Counted from the stretch's first letter, positions 42,803-53,219 are shown. The stretch is 64,000 nucleotides of DNA from Shewanella mesophila (GCF_019457515.1 NZ_CP080421.1:1488001-1552000); one strand, 5' to 3'. The notes: generated by a model from the letters alone, not told the origin. Numbers and translations: made by a program.

Positions 42803-43771
42803 TTAACGCTGTAATAATTTGCCGGATGGATGGTTAGAACCGTGAACTTGGTTGTGGCAGTTCATGCAACTCTGACCGGCATTAAATGCGTTTGGAGTAT
42901 TGCCAAAGACGGCATTGGAGGTGTGTCCATCTGAGGCGTGGCATTGCTGGCATAATTGTGGTGGCTTAGCGATCAACATAGCTTCGTTGACGCTACCGTG
43001 GGGATTGTGGCAATTGGCACAGTTATCTGTGACTGGAGCATGTTCCCACAGTTTAGGGCCGCGTTTTTCTGCGTGGCAGGCGTAGCAGTTTTCGTTGACG
43101 CTCATCTGCTTAAGGCTTGAGTCATTTAGGCTGCCGTGGGGATTGTGGCAGTCGCTACAGGTCATCTGTTGCCATTGCATAGGATGCGCGCTGCGTTTAT
43201 GCAGATCGGCTTTTTGTTGAGTATGACAAGTGGTACACACGTTGACCTCTTGGGTCTTGTCTAAAATGGGATCGTGTCCTGTGTGCACTTGATGGCAGTC
43301 ACTACAGGCAACATCGGCAGTATCGTGATGATTTCCATCCCATGCCATCCGCTTATCATCGTTGTGACAGCTCATACATACACTGTTTTGTTTGAAGGCT
43401 GGAACGGGGGAGTTGGCCCCAAAGGTGATCATAGGTTCCTTGCCCCCTTTGTTATGCTTGCCCATGGGACCGTGGCAAGCTTCACACTGCAGATCTGCCA
43501 TTGGTGAGCCTTTGATCTGAGCATTGCCATGAACACCATCAAATAGTGCCATAACGGTTTGGCTTTTCTTGTGACACATTAGGCAGGTGTCTGCGCCTTT
43601 TGGGGAGTATTGCCCTTGTGCGAATTTTTCATCGAGGATCTGTTCAACCTCTTTTGCTGGGGTTTTATCCCATGGAGTTGCTATTACTGTGATGCTAAAT
43701 AGCAGTGATGTAGTTAATAAACCAACTGTTTTAATTTGGTTTATTAAGAAAGTAGAATCCATTTTCATCAT
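42803..43771 (-). CDS. mtrD: Periplasmic decahaem c-type cytochrome MtrD
   Basis: MtrA paralogue, about 322 residues. Ten CxxCH motifs: CLMCH, CEACH, CMSCH, CSDCH, CTTCH, CSDCH, CYACH, CANCH, CQQCH, CMNCH. Signal peptide with [10 protein letters not shown]. Much of the haem core is identical to MtrA ([42 protein letters not shown]-like end). First gene of mtrD-E-F; a strong CRP-like site lies about 165 bp upstream in the region shared with divergent feoA. Start at MMKMDST (43771), since GGACGGAA precedes it. Confidence 0.93.
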   Translation of the reverse strand: MMKMDSTFLINQIKTVGLLTTSLLFSITVIATPWDKTPAKEVEQILDEKFAQGQYSPKGADTCLMCHKKSQTVMALFDGVHGNAQIKGSPMADLQCEACHGPMGKHNKGGKEPMITFGANSPVPAFKQNSVCMSCHNDDKRMAWDGNHHDTADVACSDCHQVHTGHDPILDKTQEVNVCTTCHTQQKADLHKRSAHPMQWQQMTCSDCHNPHGSLNDSSLKQMSVNENCYACHAEKRGPKLWEHAPVTDNCANCHNPHGSVNEAMLIAKPPQLCQQCHASDGHTSNAVFGNTPNAFNAGQSCMNCHNQVHGSNHPSGKLLQR

Positions 43772-43930
43772 TTTCCGTCCCAAGCACGTTACGCTAGTTT
43801 TTAATTGTTGTTATTAATTAATGACTAATTTACCAAACTTAGATAATAGGCTGAAAATGTGATCTATGTGTGAAAATAATGTTGTCGATTTGCTTTGGTT
43901 ACTTAAGTTTTTTAAGGAATTAGCACAAAA

Positions 43931-43946
43931 TGTGACCTGGCTCACG
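43931..43946. promoter_or_regulatory. CRP site in the mtrD-feoA intergenic region
   Basis: TGTGA-CCTGGC-TCACG matches the CRP consensus TGTGA-N6-TCACA except for the last base. It lies about 165 bp before mtrD and about 230 bp before feoA. CRP is the known activator of anaerobic respiration genes, including mtr, in S. oneidensis. Confidence 0.7.
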
Positions 43947-43985
43947 TTAAGGCGTGGTTGGATGCTTATGAATTGTCATTCGCAA

Positions 43986-44000
43986 TGAAAATCATTATCA
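43986..44000. promoter_or_regulatory. Fur box upstream of feoA
   Basis: TGAAAATCATTATCA matches the 7-1-7 Fur consensus TGATAAT-N-ATTATCA at 13 of 14 defined bases. It lies about 175 bp before feoA and about 40 bp from the CRP site. Confidence 0.75.
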
Positions 44001-44054
44001 TTTAATAAATGGTTTTACTCATTGAGATATCTGTCACATAATATAAAATACAAT

Positions 44055-44069
44055 TGAAAACTATTATCG
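44055..44069. promoter_or_regulatory. Second, weaker Fur-like box
   Basis: TGAAAACTATTATCG matches the 7-1-7 Fur consensus at 11 of 14 bases, 105 bp before feoA. Confidence 0.45.
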
Positions 44070-44174
44070 TTTCCAATCCCAAATATTGATCTAGATAAAG
44101 TTATTTTAGCGGATGCTCCGTTAGAATCGGTGTTAGTTAAGATTATTCGAGGCCTGAAAAGGTAGTAATACGAT

Positions 44175-44414
44175 ATGAAATTAAGCGAATTGAAGCCTGG
44201 CGATAGCGCCGTTATCTCAGCCGTTGGTCAAATTGACCTGCCAGCTGTCGTTAAACGTAAACTCCTATCGATGGGCATAACACCGAATACCTCTTTTACC
44301 TTATTGAGAAGAGCTCCTATGGGGTCTGGGCTCGAGTTGGCAATTCGTGGCAGCAAATTATGTATGCGTAAAGATTTAGCGGATGTAATCGAGGTGGATG
44401 CTGCTCATGGTTAA
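44175..44414 (+). CDS. feoA: Ferrous iron transport protein A
   Basis: Small SH3-like cytoplasmic partner of FeoB, 79 residues. The sequence MKLSELKPGDSAVISAV, then LPAVVKRKLLSMGITPNTSFTLLRRAPMGSGLELAIRGSKLCMRKDLA, shows the FeoA pattern: R/K-K-L-x-x-M-G and G-x-x-L-x-I-R-G. The stop overlaps the feoB start by 8 bases. Preceded by one strong and one weak Fur box, so repressed by iron. Confidence 0.93.
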   Translation: MKLSELKPGDSAVISAVGQIDLPAVVKRKLLSMGITPNTSFTLLRRAPMGSGLELAIRGSKLCMRKDLADVIEVDAAHG

Positions 44415-46701
44415 ACAATTTCATTGTGTCACTGTAGGTAATCCAAACGCGGGTAAATCGACTCTTTTTAATGCGCTTACTGGTGCTAATCAACAGGTTG
44501 GTAACTGGTCTGGTGTAACGGTTGAGAAAAAGACGGGTCAGTTCACGCTTAATGGCGCCGATGTATTATTAACCGATCTTCCAGGTATCTATGATCTCTT
44601 GCCTGCTGGCAGTAGCTGTGACTGCTCGCTTGACGAGCAGATCGCGCAACAATATCTTGCTGATGCCACCATGGATGGCATTATTAACCTTGTTGATGCG
44701 ACGAATATCGAACGACATCTTTATCTCACCGTGCAGTTGAGGGAACTCGGTATTCCTATGGTTGTGGTGATCAATAAGATCGACGCAGCTAAGGCTCATG
44801 GGATTGAAATTGATACTGTAGCAATGAGTGAGCAGTTAGGTTGCCCTGTTATTGCGGTATGTTCTAGAGATGAAGCAGATATTGAGCAGGTAAAAGCACA
44901 AGTTGTCGACCTGCTCGATGGTAAAGTCTCCGAAGCACCTTTAGTTCTTAATTACGATGAGCAAATCGAAGCAGGCATTGCGGCACTATTGATCCGTGAT
45001 GAGACGCTTAGCCGTGGCCGTGCATTAGCCATGTTAGGTAATGGTTTAGGTTGTGGCCAGTGTAAAAATGGCCAAATGCTTACCGAGGTTGCACAGTGCT
45101 CAGAAGGATTGGCCGCCAAAGGACAAGATATTGAGATCATGGTAGCCACCACTCGTTTTGATTTTGTTCAACAGGTGTTTACTCAATCTGTAAGTAACGG
45201 TGATGTGCAGACGATGAGCGATCGTCTCGACAAAATCGTATTGCATCCTATTGCTGGCATTCCCATTTTCTTGTTGGTTATGTATTTAATGTTCATGTTC
45301 AGCATTAATGTCGGCAGCGCATTTATCGATTTCTTTGACATTGCGGCGGGCGCTTTGTTCGTCGACCACCTCGGTTCTTGGATGAGCAATGTCGGTGCTC
45401 CAGCGTGGCTAGTGACTCTTGTTGCTGGTGGGGTTGGTCAGGGGATTCAAACCGTTGCTACCTTTATTCCTGTCATCGCCGCTTTGTTCTTGGCGCTTTC
45501 TATATTAGAAGGTTCAGGTTACATGGCGAGAGCGGCATTTGTGGTTGATGGCCTGATGCGGCGTATCGGTCTGCCAGGGAAAGCTTTCGTACCTATGATT
45601 GTCGGTTTCGGATGTTCCGTGCCCGCGATTATGGCCACGCGTACCTTAGGTAGTGAGCGTGAGCGTATTGTTACCGGTATGATGGCACCATTTATGTCTT
45701 GTGGTGCACGTCTTCCTGTATATGCGTTATTTGCCGCCGCCTTTTTCCCTGAATCGGGTCAAAATTTGGTGTTTCTATTGTATATCATCGGTATTTTTGC
45801 GGCGATTGGCACCGGGTTATTATTGCGCTCAACGATATTACCTGGCACCAGCAGCGCCGTGGTGATGGAACTTCCTAATTACGAGAAGCCTAAATTTAAG
45901 GCCGTCATGGCGCGCACGGGTAAGCGTACTAAGAGTTTCATAAAAGGGGCGGGTAAAACCATTGTTATCGTTGTAACCTTACTGAACTTTATCAATGCTA
46001 TTGGCATCGATGGATCATTTGGTCATGAGAATAGCTCTGAATCTGTATTAAGTGTGGCTAGCCAAAAAGTGACGCCGCTATTTTCTCCCATGGGCATTGA
46101 GCCTGATAACTGGCCAGCGACAGTGGGGATCATTACAGGTATTTTTGCCAAAGAGGCGGTAGTTGGCACGCTAAACAGTTTGTATTCGACGGCATCCGGT
46201 GATGAGGAAGCGCTTAAGCCGTTAAGTGAGAGCTTTTCTGAGGCACTTGCGACTATCCCTGAAAACTTATTTGGAATTGCACCTGATGACCCTCTGTCAC
46301 TCTCTGTTGGTGATCTCTCAACGGTCGAATCAGCATCGGCAGAGTTAGAAGTAGAGACGACAACTTTTAGTGCGCTGCAAGCCGGATTCTCCGGTGTGGT
46401 TGCTGCATTTGCGTATCTACTGTTTATTCTGCTGTATACTCCTTGTGTTGCGGCAATGGGGGCTTTAGTCGGCGAGTTTGGTTCACGTTGGGCGACATTC
46501 GCAGCAACATGGACATTTGGCTTAGCCTATGGCACAGCGACAGTGTTCTATCAGGCGGCTACGTTTGCGGTTCATCCGGTGCAGTCGAGTTTGTGGATTG
46601 GCGTCTTCGTTGTCGCACTGATCAGCTTCTATTTATGGTTAAAGCGCAAGGCACCTAAGCCGCAGACGATGATCCCCGTTATCAATGTTGTGACCGAGTA
46701 G
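44407..46701 (+). CDS. feoB: Ferrous iron transport protein B
   Basis: Inner-membrane Fe(II) transporter with an N-terminal GTPase domain, about 764 residues. G1 GNPNAGKST (residues 11-19), G3 DLPGIYDL, G4 NKID are intact; the helical GDI-like segment follows (about 170-270), then about eight transmembrane helices with the gate motifs FGCSVPAIMATRT and SCGARLPVYALFAAAFF. I start it at 44407 (MVKQFHC); an ATG 9 bases earlier is possible. Overlaps feoA. Its position next to the metal-reduction genes is conserved in Shewanella and suits uptake of the Fe(II) they produce. Confidence 0.95.
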   Translation: MVKQFHCVTVGNPNAGKSTLFNALTGANQQVGNWSGVTVEKKTGQFTLNGADVLLTDLPGIYDLLPAGSSCDCSLDEQIAQQYLADATMDGIINLVDATNIERHLYLTVQLRELGIPMVVVINKIDAAKAHGIEIDTVAMSEQLGCPVIAVCSRDEADIEQVKAQVVDLLDGKVSEAPLVLNYDEQIEAGIAALLIRDETLSRGRALAMLGNGLGCGQCKNGQMLTEVAQCSEGLAAKGQDIEIMVATTRFDFVQQVFTQSVSNGDVQTMSDRLDKIVLHPIAGIPIFLLVMYLMFMFSINVGSAFIDFFDIAAGALFVDHLGSWMSNVGAPAWLVTLVAGGVGQGIQTVATFIPVIAALFLALSILEGSGYMARAAFVVDGLMRRIGLPGKAFVPMIVGFGCSVPAIMATRTLGSERERIVTGMMAPFMSCGARLPVYALFAAAFFPESGQNLVFLLYIIGIFAAIGTGLLLRSTILPGTSSAVVMELPNYEKPKFKAVMARTGKRTKSFIKGAGKTIVIVVTLLNFINAIGIDGSFGHENSSESVLSVASQKVTPLFSPMGIEPDNWPATVGIITGIFAKEAVVGTLNSLYSTASGDEEALKPLSESFSEALATIPENLFGIAPDDPLSLSVGDLSTVESASAELEVETTTFSALQAGFSGVVAAFAYLLFILLYTPCVAAMGALVGEFGSRWATFAATWTFGLAYGTATVFYQAATFAVHPVQSSLWIGVFVVALISFYLWLKRKAPKPQTMIPVINVVTE

Positions 46702-46717
46702 ACCTTCTCATCATAGG

Positions 46718-46747
46718 AAAAGCAGCGATTCGTCGCTGCTTTTTTAT
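46718..46747 (+). terminator. Rho-independent terminator after feoB
   Basis: AAAAGCAGCGA-TTCG-TCGCTGCTTTT with UUCG tetraloop and T run. Confidence 0.92.
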
Positions 46748-46888
46748 TTTTGTCGCAAATGATGACGGTTTTTATGCGTCACCCGTTGTAACTCAACCAG
46801 ATCTGTAGGAATATGCTGGTTTTCCCTAATTGATACTGATCGGCTAAAATGCGGATTGGTGATAGCACTGTTGGTAAAGAGGATTTCC

Positions 46889-48559
46889 ATGAGTCATATG
46901 GACACTGAAGTTCGTCCAAGTAACTTCATTCGTAATATCATAGATGAAGATTTAGAAAGCGGTAAGCATAGCAAAGTACATACACGTTTTCCGCCAGAAC
47001 CCAATGGTTATCTTCACATTGGTCACGCCAAGTCGATCTGTTTGAATTTTGGCTTAGCTCAAGACTACAAGGGTCTATGTAACTTACGTTTTGATGATAC
47101 TAATCCTGAGAAAGAGGATATCGATTACGTTAACTCTATACAGGCTGACGTGCAGTGGTTAGGGTTTCAATGGGATGGCGATATTCGCTACTCGTCGAAC
47201 TACTTCGATAAGCTTCATCAGTATGCCGTTGAATTGATCAATAAAGGGCTAGCCTATGTCTGTTTTCTTAATGGAGAACAGACCCGTGAGTACCGTGGCA
47301 CTTTAAAAGAGCCAGGAAAAAACAGTCCTTACCGCGATACCTCCGTTGAAGAGAATTTAGCGTTATTTGAAAAAATGCGTAAAGGCGAGTTCAAGGAAGG
47401 CGAATGTTCACTGCGCGCGAAAGTGGATATGGCATCGCCGTTTATGTGTATGCGCGATCCTATTATTTACCGCATCCGTTTTGCTCACCATCATCAAACG
47501 GGTGATAAGTGGTGCATCTACCCAATGTATGACTTTACTCATTGTATCTCTGATGCGATCGAGAATATTACCCATTCATTGTGTACCTTGGAATTCCAAG
47601 ACAATCGTCGTCTGTATGACTGGGTCTTGGATAACCTTGATGATTTCCAAGCGCCTAATCGTACTCGTCAGTATGAGTTCTCGCGTTTAAATCTTGAATA
47701 CACCCTGATGTCTAAGCGTAAGCTTAATGATCTTGTTGTTCGTCATCTTGTTTCTGGTTGGGATGACCCTCGTATGCCAACGATTGCGGGTCTTCGTCGC
47801 CGTGGTTATACACCAGCATCAATCAGAGAGTTTTGCCGCCGTATCGGTGTGACTAAGCAAGACAATATGGTTGAAGTGGGCATGCTTGATGCGTGTATTC
47901 GTGAAGAGCTCAATGAGCATGCACCACGCGCTATGGCTGTGATTAATCCAGTTAAGCTTATTATTGAAAATTATCCAGAAGGGCAAATCGAGCATTTGAC
48001 TGCGCCTGCCCATCCAACGATTGAGTCTATGGGTCATCGTGACTTGGCCTTTGGGCGTGAGATCTATATCGATGCAGATGATTTCCGTGAAGAGGCTAAT
48101 AAAAAGTATAAGCGCCTAGTCCAAGGTAAAGAAGTACGTCTACGTAATGCTTATGTGATTAAAGCCGAGCGTTGCGAAAAAGATGCCGATGGCAATGTCA
48201 CTGCAATTTATTGTACTTATGATGAGCAAACATTGGGTAAAAACCCCGCTGATGGCCGTAAAGTGAAAGGGGTGATCCATTGGGTCGAGGCAACAACTGC
48301 AGTTAAGGCAGAATTCCGTCTTTACGATAAGCTGTTTAATCAAGCAAACCCTGCGGCAGCCGAAACCGTTGATGAAGTGTTAAATCCTAATTCGTTGGTG
48401 GTTAAACACGGTTTGGTAGAGGCTGGTCTGGTTAATGCTGAAGCTGAAAAAGCCTATCAGTTTGAACGTGAAGGTTATTTCTGCGCCGATAGTAAAGACT
48501 CTTCGCCTGAGCAATTAGTATTTAACTTAACCGTTGCACTGCGAGATTCTTCAAACTAA
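46889..48559 (+). CDS. glnS: Glutamine--tRNA ligase
   Basis: Class I aminoacyl-tRNA synthetase charging tRNA-Gln. 556 residues (E. coli 554). HIGH at residues 43-46 in [15 protein letters not shown]; the KMSKS equivalent is LMSKRKLN; the C-terminal anticodon-binding beta-barrels include [20 protein letters not shown] and [10 protein letters not shown]. The frame extends 11 codons further up, but GAGGATT before MSHMDTE sets the start. Confidence 0.97.
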   Translation: MSHMDTEVRPSNFIRNIIDEDLESGKHSKVHTRFPPEPNGYLHIGHAKSICLNFGLAQDYKGLCNLRFDDTNPEKEDIDYVNSIQADVQWLGFQWDGDIRYSSNYFDKLHQYAVELINKGLAYVCFLNGEQTREYRGTLKEPGKNSPYRDTSVEENLALFEKMRKGEFKEGECSLRAKVDMASPFMCMRDPIIYRIRFAHHHQTGDKWCIYPMYDFTHCISDAIENITHSLCTLEFQDNRRLYDWVLDNLDDFQAPNRTRQYEFSRLNLEYTLMSKRKLNDLVVRHLVSGWDDPRMPTIAGLRRRGYTPASIREFCRRIGVTKQDNMVEVGMLDACIREELNEHAPRAMAVINPVKLIIENYPEGQIEHLTAPAHPTIESMGHRDLAFGREIYIDADDFREEANKKYKRLVQGKEVRLRNAYVIKAERCEKDADGNVTAIYCTYDEQTLGKNPADGRKVKGVIHWVEATTAVKAEFRLYDKLFNQANPAAAETVDEVLNPNSLVVKHGLVEAGLVNAEAEKAYQFEREGYFCADSKDSSPEQLVFNLTVALRDSSN

Positions 48560-48583
48560 TAATTTAGTTAGTCAAAATTGATT

Positions 48584-48617
48584 AAAAGGCTTTAGGGTTT
48601 CCCCTAAAGCCTTTTTT
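48584..48617 (+). terminator. Rho-independent terminator after glnS
   Basis: AAAAGGCTTTAGGG / CCCTAAAGCCTTTT, a perfect 14-bp stem with a 4-nt loop and T run; also faces the convergent Yip1 gene. Confidence 0.92.
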
Positions 48618-48644
48618 ATTATAAATATTGAGCTATCAATTTGG

Positions 48645-49241
48645 CTATTGATACATAGGGCCTAAACCCATACTCCATAAAATAATGCTCGATGCCATTA
48701 AGGCGACCAATAAAACAAGACCCGCTGTAACAACCGAACTGGCGTAGATAAAACCTTTCTCCTCAGGAATATTCATAATAATGGGAACGCCGGTGTACAG
48801 CAGATATACCGAGTAGGAAAGCCCTGCTAAGCCGACAACCATCATAAACCATAAAGAAGGATAGAGCGCTGCAAGTCCAACCATAAACAGTGGTGTTGCA
48901 GTATATGCCGCCAATTCTAATGCCTGGGTGTAGCTTGGCTCTGCATCGAATGTTTTAGCCATCCAAAAAGCAAGATAAGCCAGCGCAAATACGCCCGCGA
49001 TTAGGCCAAAGTACATACTGATAGACATCATTAATGCGCTTTGGGACGTCAGAAACAGCGGATCGGATACGCCTAAGTTCCATCCGATTGTGGTTGAGGC
49101 AAAATAGGTGCAAATAGCGGGAATTAATGCGATCAATAAGACATGGCTTAAACTGCTTTTTACTGCTTCGTGGTTTTTCTCAATTGTGTGCCACTCTTCT
49201 TTTGGATGAGTGTATAACCCCATTAAGTGATTCAATATCAT
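48645..49241 (-). CDS. Yip1-family inner membrane protein
   Basis: A 198-residue integral membrane protein with about five hydrophobic helices (HVLLIALIPAICTYFAST, SIMYFGLIAGVFALAYLAFWMA, ATPLFMVGLAALYPSLWFM, VVTAGLVLLVALMASSIILW). The N-terminal MGLYTHPKEEWHTIEKN and the YTATPLF segment are typical of the bacterial Yip1 domain (YohC-like). Function unknown. Stands alone. Confidence 0.85.
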   Translation of the reverse strand: MILNHLMGLYTHPKEEWHTIEKNHEAVKSSLSHVLLIALIPAICTYFASTTIGWNLGVSDPLFLTSQSALMMSISMYFGLIAGVFALAYLAFWMAKTFDAEPSYTQALELAAYTATPLFMVGLAALYPSLWFMMVVGLAGLSYSVYLLYTGVPIIMNIPEEKGFIYASSVVTAGLVLLVALMASSIILWSMGLGPMYQ

Positions 49242-49492
49242 TATAGTTATCCTTGTTTAGCTTTAATCTGCGCTCGCCAAACTTCAGACGAACCCTGATG
49301 CCTTTTGGTCTGCTACCAAATAGACCTTAGGCTCCCAAACAGTCATATTATTGTGACTGACTTAGTTTATTTATTGAACATAAACTACTACTAGTCAAGC
49401 TAACTTTGAAATGTTAGGGGGGATCTATATGCCTAAGTTACGGTTTTTTGTTAAAATACTGGGTCTGTTTTACCACAATTATAGAGTGTTCA

Positions 49493-50257
49493 ATGCAAGC
49501 GTTATTAGCGCCAATAAAGCAGTTTTTGCAATGCGAAACCCCCGATGAGTGGATAGCTGAGGCGATAAGACCAGAGCAGTTATCGGCGTTATTGATCGAT
49601 CATTGTAATTGCGAACTAAAGGCGGCGCAGACAGCAATGTTTTTAATTCGCAAGTATGCGATTGACAAAGCCAGCGGTGAACTACTGCTTAACTGGGCCA
49701 AGCCCTATGAGGAGTTTGTTTATAATAAGCAACGTTCAGTTAAGGACTTTTTAGCTAGAGAAGCTAAAAAGAATGAGTTGATAGGAGAGTTGAAGCCTAA
49801 AGTGGGTGTGGATTATGGTCCCGACTTGATTGCAAAAATGGTTCGCTTAATAAAAGAAGAGTTTCATCATTTTGAACAAGTGTTAGCGATCATGCTGGCT
49901 CGCGATATTCCCTACCAAAACTTAACTGCTGGACGTTACGCTAAGGGGATGATGAAGCACGTTCGTACCCATGAACCAGCCACACTAATAGACAAGTTGA
50001 TTGTTGGTGCTTTTATCGAAGCGCGCTCTTGTGAGCGATTTGCTAAGTTAGCCCCTCATTTGGATGAAGGGTTACGGAAGTTTTATGTGTCGCTGTTGCG
50101 CTCGGAGGCGCGCCACTATCAAGATTACTTAACACTGGCCCAAGAAATATCTGCCGACGATATCGCAGTGCGAGTCGATCACTTTGCTAAGGTTGAAGCT
50201 GAGTTAATTTGCGAGCCAGACAGAGAGTTTAAATTTCACTCAGGGCGTCCTGCTTAA
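49493..50257 (+). CDS. miaE: tRNA-(ms2io6A)-hydroxylase MiaE
   Basis: Non-haem diiron monooxygenase that hydroxylates the isopentenyl group of ms2i6A37 in tRNA. About 254 residues. Ligand motifs of the ferritin-like bundle are visible: EEFHHFEQV and EARSCERF plus RSEARHYQDYL, giving the two E-x-x-H sets; CNCELKAAQTAMFLI provides the first Glu. Start at MQALLAP (49493); the upstream ATG at 49448 has no binding site and would add a nonconserved stretch. Single gene. Confidence 0.93.
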   Translation: MQALLAPIKQFLQCETPDEWIAEAIRPEQLSALLIDHCNCELKAAQTAMFLIRKYAIDKASGELLLNWAKPYEEFVYNKQRSVKDFLAREAKKNELIGELKPKVGVDYGPDLIAKMVRLIKEEFHHFEQVLAIMLARDIPYQNLTAGRYAKGMMKHVRTHEPATLIDKLIVGAFIEARSCERFAKLAPHLDEGLRKFYVSLLRSEARHYQDYLTLAQEISADDIAVRVDHFAKVEAELICEPDREFKFHSGRPA

Positions 50258-50311
50258 CCATTAAGTAGGTTGTGCTAGTTGCCAGTGAAAAGTTTATCAC
50301 GGCAATGTAAC

Positions 50312-51031
50312 TTAGCTGAACGGCAACGCCGTAAGACTTATCTCATCAGGAGTAATAGTTAGCACGCTGCCTTGATCATACCAGTCGCCGACTACAATGC
50401 GTTGGCGCTCATTTTCTAGGTGATGGATAAAAGGTCTGTGAGTGTGGCCATGGATCATCAAATCGACATCGGCTTTATCCATCAAGGCGTTTACCGCCGT
50501 TTGTTCGACATCCATGATGGTATAGCTTTTTTGCTGATTACTCTGCTGACTTTTACTGCGCAGTTTTGTGGCAATCCCTATCCTCTGCTTTTTGGGCAGA
50601 TGATTGTAGATAAACTTGGCCCAGACTTGGTTTCTAAACCAGCGAAAGCGTTGGTAGGCTTTATCTAAAGTACACAAGCTGTCGCCGTGGAGCAGGACTG
50701 CTGATTTTCCATATAGGTTAAGTCGATGAACTTCTGGTAATAACGTCATGCCAGCTAAAGTGGCATAGCGTTTACCTATTAGAAAATCACGATTACCATG
50801 AATGAAATAGAGTGGAGTATGGGTTGAAAACTGCTTTAACCTTGCGGCTAATTCAGTGGCAAAAGGCTCTGCTATATCGTCGCCGACCCAGACTTCAAAT
50901 AGATCGCCAAGAATATATAAAGCATCACATTCGGGGCTTATTTGATCGAGAAATTGATAAAAGGCATTGAGAATATCGGGGCGCTCGGCACTTAAGTGCA
51001 GGTCGCCCACGAACAGAGTATGATTTAGCAA
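50312..51031 (-). CDS. lpxH: UDP-2,3-diacylglucosamine diphosphatase
   Basis: Mn-dependent peripheral membrane hydrolase of lipid A synthesis, making lipid X and UMP. 239 residues (E. coli 240). Calcineurin-like motifs in order: GDLHLS (DxH), [11 protein letters not shown] (GD), HGNRD, LLHGDSL, HGHTHRP. It lies 4 nt behind ppiB, as a two-gene operon also seen in E. coli. Confidence 0.95.
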   Translation of the reverse strand: MLNHTLFVGDLHLSAERPDILNAFYQFLDQISPECDALYILGDLFEVWVGDDIAEPFATELAARLKQFSTHTPLYFIHGNRDFLIGKRYATLAGMTLLPEVHRLNLYGKSAVLLHGDSLCTLDKAYQRFRWFRNQVWAKFIYNHLPKKQRIGIATKLRSKSQQSNQQKSYTIMDVEQTAVNALMDKADVDLMIHGHTHRPFIHHLENERQRIVVGDWYDQGSVLTITPDEISLTALPFS

Positions 51032-51035
51032 TGGA

Positions 51036-51530
51036 TTATTCTGCTATTGTCACTTTTTCGATGATCACGGCTTCTAGTGGAACATCTTGGTGCATGCCAC
51101 GATTACCTGTAGCAACGGCTTTGATTTGGTTGACAACGTCCATACCTTCAACAACTTGACCAAATACACAATAACCCCAGCCTTGTGAAGACTCGGATTT
51201 AAAATCTAAGAAGGTGTTGTCGTTGATGTTGATAAAGAACTGGGCTGTTGCTGAATGCGGATCTGAAGTTCTCGCCATTGCAATTGTGCCAACCTTATTC
51301 GACAGACCATTGTTAGCCTCATTCTCGATAGATTCGTTAACGCGCTTTTGCGCCATATCTTCGGTGAATCCACCACCTTGGACCATGAAACCGTCAATCA
51401 CGCGGTGAAAGATAGTACCATCGTAAAAACCCTCTTCTACGTACTTAACGAAGTTGGCAGCCGTAATAGGCGCTTTTTCGGCATCTAATTCAATTTTGAT
51501 TTCGCCGTGATTGGTTTGCATTATGATCAT
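51036..51530 (-). CDS. ppiB: Peptidyl-prolyl cis-trans isomerase B (cyclophilin)
   Basis: Cytoplasmic cyclophilin of 164 residues, the E. coli length. Active-site [15 protein letters not shown] (Arg, Phe, Gln), then [19 protein letters not shown] and [17 protein letters not shown]. The start is placed at MIIMQTN (51530), with GAGAAG just upstream; the open frame extends to 51569 without support. Divergent from cysS. Confidence 0.95.
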   Translation of the reverse strand: MIIMQTNHGEIKIELDAEKAPITAANFVKYVEEGFYDGTIFHRVIDGFMVQGGGFTEDMAQKRVNESIENEANNGLSNKVGTIAMARTSDPHSATAQFFININDNTFLDFKSESSQGWGYCVFGQVVEGMDVVNQIKAVATGNRGMHQDVPLEAVIIEKVTIAE

Positions 51531-51781
51531 TTGATTCTTCTCATCGCTTGTAACAGATAGATAGCGCACGATTCTAGCCTATTACCTTTAACGCATAAAG
51601 CAATTCTCCTGACTTTTATCCTCGAAGCGCGCTAATTTGATGTGCTTTTGCTCAGCAAATTGTCGGGAACGTGTTCGAGGACAAAAAACGTTTTAGATTC
51701 ACGCTATCATGCTGGAAGCGTTGGTTTTCAGGTGGTAGACTGACTCTCCTATTTGTTGTCAATTATTTATAGAGAATCTCA

Positions 51782-53161
51782 ATGTTGAAGCTATACAACA
51801 GTCTTACCCGCCAAAAAGAGGAATTTAAGCCATTACAGCCAGGTAAAGTCGGCATGTATGTCTGCGGGGTTACCATTTATGATTTGTGTCATATTGGTCA
51901 TGGACGTACGTTTGTTAGTTTTGACATGATCGTTCGGTATCTACGCTATAGCGGTTATGACGTTAACTTTCAGCGTAATATTACCGATGTCGATGACAAA
52001 ATTATTAAGCGTGCAGCCGAAAACAACGAAAGCTGTGAATCATTAACAGAGCGTTTAATTGGTGAGATGCACCGTGATTTTGATGCGCTTAATATGAAGC
52101 GCCCAGATTTTGAGCCGCGTGCAACCTTGCATATACCAGAAATCATCGAGATGGTTGAGCGCCTTATTGAGCGTGAACACGCTTATATCGCAGATGATGG
52201 CGATGTACTCTTTAGTGTGTCATCTTTTCCTGAATATGGGCGTTTATCTGGTCAGAATTTAGATCAGCTGCAAGCGGGTGCTCGTGTTGAAGTAGATGAA
52301 AATAAGCGCGATCCTATGGATTTCGTATTATGGAAGATGTCAAAACCAGGCGAACCCACTTGGGACTCACCATGGGGACCTGGTCGCCCTGGTTGGCATA
52401 TTGAATGTTCAGCAATGAACAGCAAGCATTTAGGTGAGCATTTTGATATTCACGGTGGTGGTTCAGATCTGCAGTTCCCACACCATGAAAATGAGATTGC
52501 CCAGTCTTGCTGTGCTCACGACACGCCTTATGTGAATTACTGGATGCACACAGGGATGGTGATGGTCGACAAAGAGAAGATGTCTAAGTCATTAAACAAC
52601 TTCTTTACCATTCGTGACGTACTTGAACATTATGAACCGTCGACGGTTCGCTATTTTCTATTGTCGGGTCATTATCGTAGTCAGCTGAATTATTCTGAAG
52701 ATAATCTCAAGCAGGCTAAAGCGGCATTAGAGCGTCTTTATACCGCACTAAAAGGTCTAGATTTAACGCTTGATGCGGCCCCTGCAGAAGAATTTGTCGC
52801 TAAATTTAAGGCGGCAATGGATGACGATTTCAATACACCAGAAGCCTATTCAGTATTATTTGATATGGTGCGTGAGATCAATCGCCTTAAGGTTGATGAT
52901 ATGGCGGCGGCTTCGGCGCTGGGTGTCAGTATGAAGCAGCTTGCCGATGTGTTGGGTATTTTGGACCAAGATGTCGATGCGTTTTTCAAGGGCGAGGGCA
53001 GTGACGATGAAGTTGCTCAAATTGAAGCATTGATTGCTGAGCGTAACCGCGCTCGTGCAGAGAAAGATTGGCCAGCAGCGGATGTGGCGCGCGATGGCTT
53101 AAATGCCCTAGGTGTTATCTTAGAAGATGGTCCAGAAGGCACGACTTGGCGCAAAAAGTAG
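51782..53161 (+). CDS. cysS: Cysteine--tRNA ligase
   Basis: Class I synthetase, 459 residues (E. coli 461). Zinc ligand C28 and HIGH (37-40) in [19 protein letters not shown]; further zinc ligands in WHIECSAMN and the HHENE segment; KMSKS at about residues 265-269 ([11 protein letters not shown]). Divergent from the ppiB-lpxH operon as in other gammaproteobacteria. Confidence 0.97.
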   Translation: MLKLYNSLTRQKEEFKPLQPGKVGMYVCGVTIYDLCHIGHGRTFVSFDMIVRYLRYSGYDVNFQRNITDVDDKIIKRAAENNESCESLTERLIGEMHRDFDALNMKRPDFEPRATLHIPEIIEMVERLIEREHAYIADDGDVLFSVSSFPEYGRLSGQNLDQLQAGARVEVDENKRDPMDFVLWKMSKPGEPTWDSPWGPGRPGWHIECSAMNSKHLGEHFDIHGGGSDLQFPHHENEIAQSCCAHDTPYVNYWMHTGMVMVDKEKMSKSLNNFFTIRDVLEHYEPSTVRYFLLSGHYRSQLNYSEDNLKQAKAALERLYTALKGLDLTLDAAPAEEFVAKFKAAMDDDFNTPEAYSVLFDMVREINRLKVDDMAAASALGVSMKQLADVLGILDQDVDAFFKGEGSDDEVAQIEALIAERNRARAEKDWPAADVARDGLNALGVILEDGPEGTTWRKK

Positions 53162-53186
53162 TTAGCTCTGCTTGTTGAGTATAAAT

Positions 53187-53219
53187 AAAAATGCCTGCGT
53201 GAGAGTGCAGGCATTTTTT
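53187..53219. terminator. Rho-independent terminator between cysS and folD
   Basis: AAAAATGCCTGC-N8-GCAGGCATTTTTT, usable in both directions for these convergent genes. Confidence 0.92.

Noticed and set aside
28455-43783. Regularly recurring short DNA words in the cytochrome genes as a CRISPR or tandem-repeat array
   Set aside because: The recurring words are codons for CxxCH haem sites at irregular spacing inside open reading frames.
25274-43783. Many plus-strand open frames of 60-170 codons opposite the cytochrome genes
   Set aside because: They are antisense shadows without binding sites or recognisable families; the minus-strand genes explain the region.
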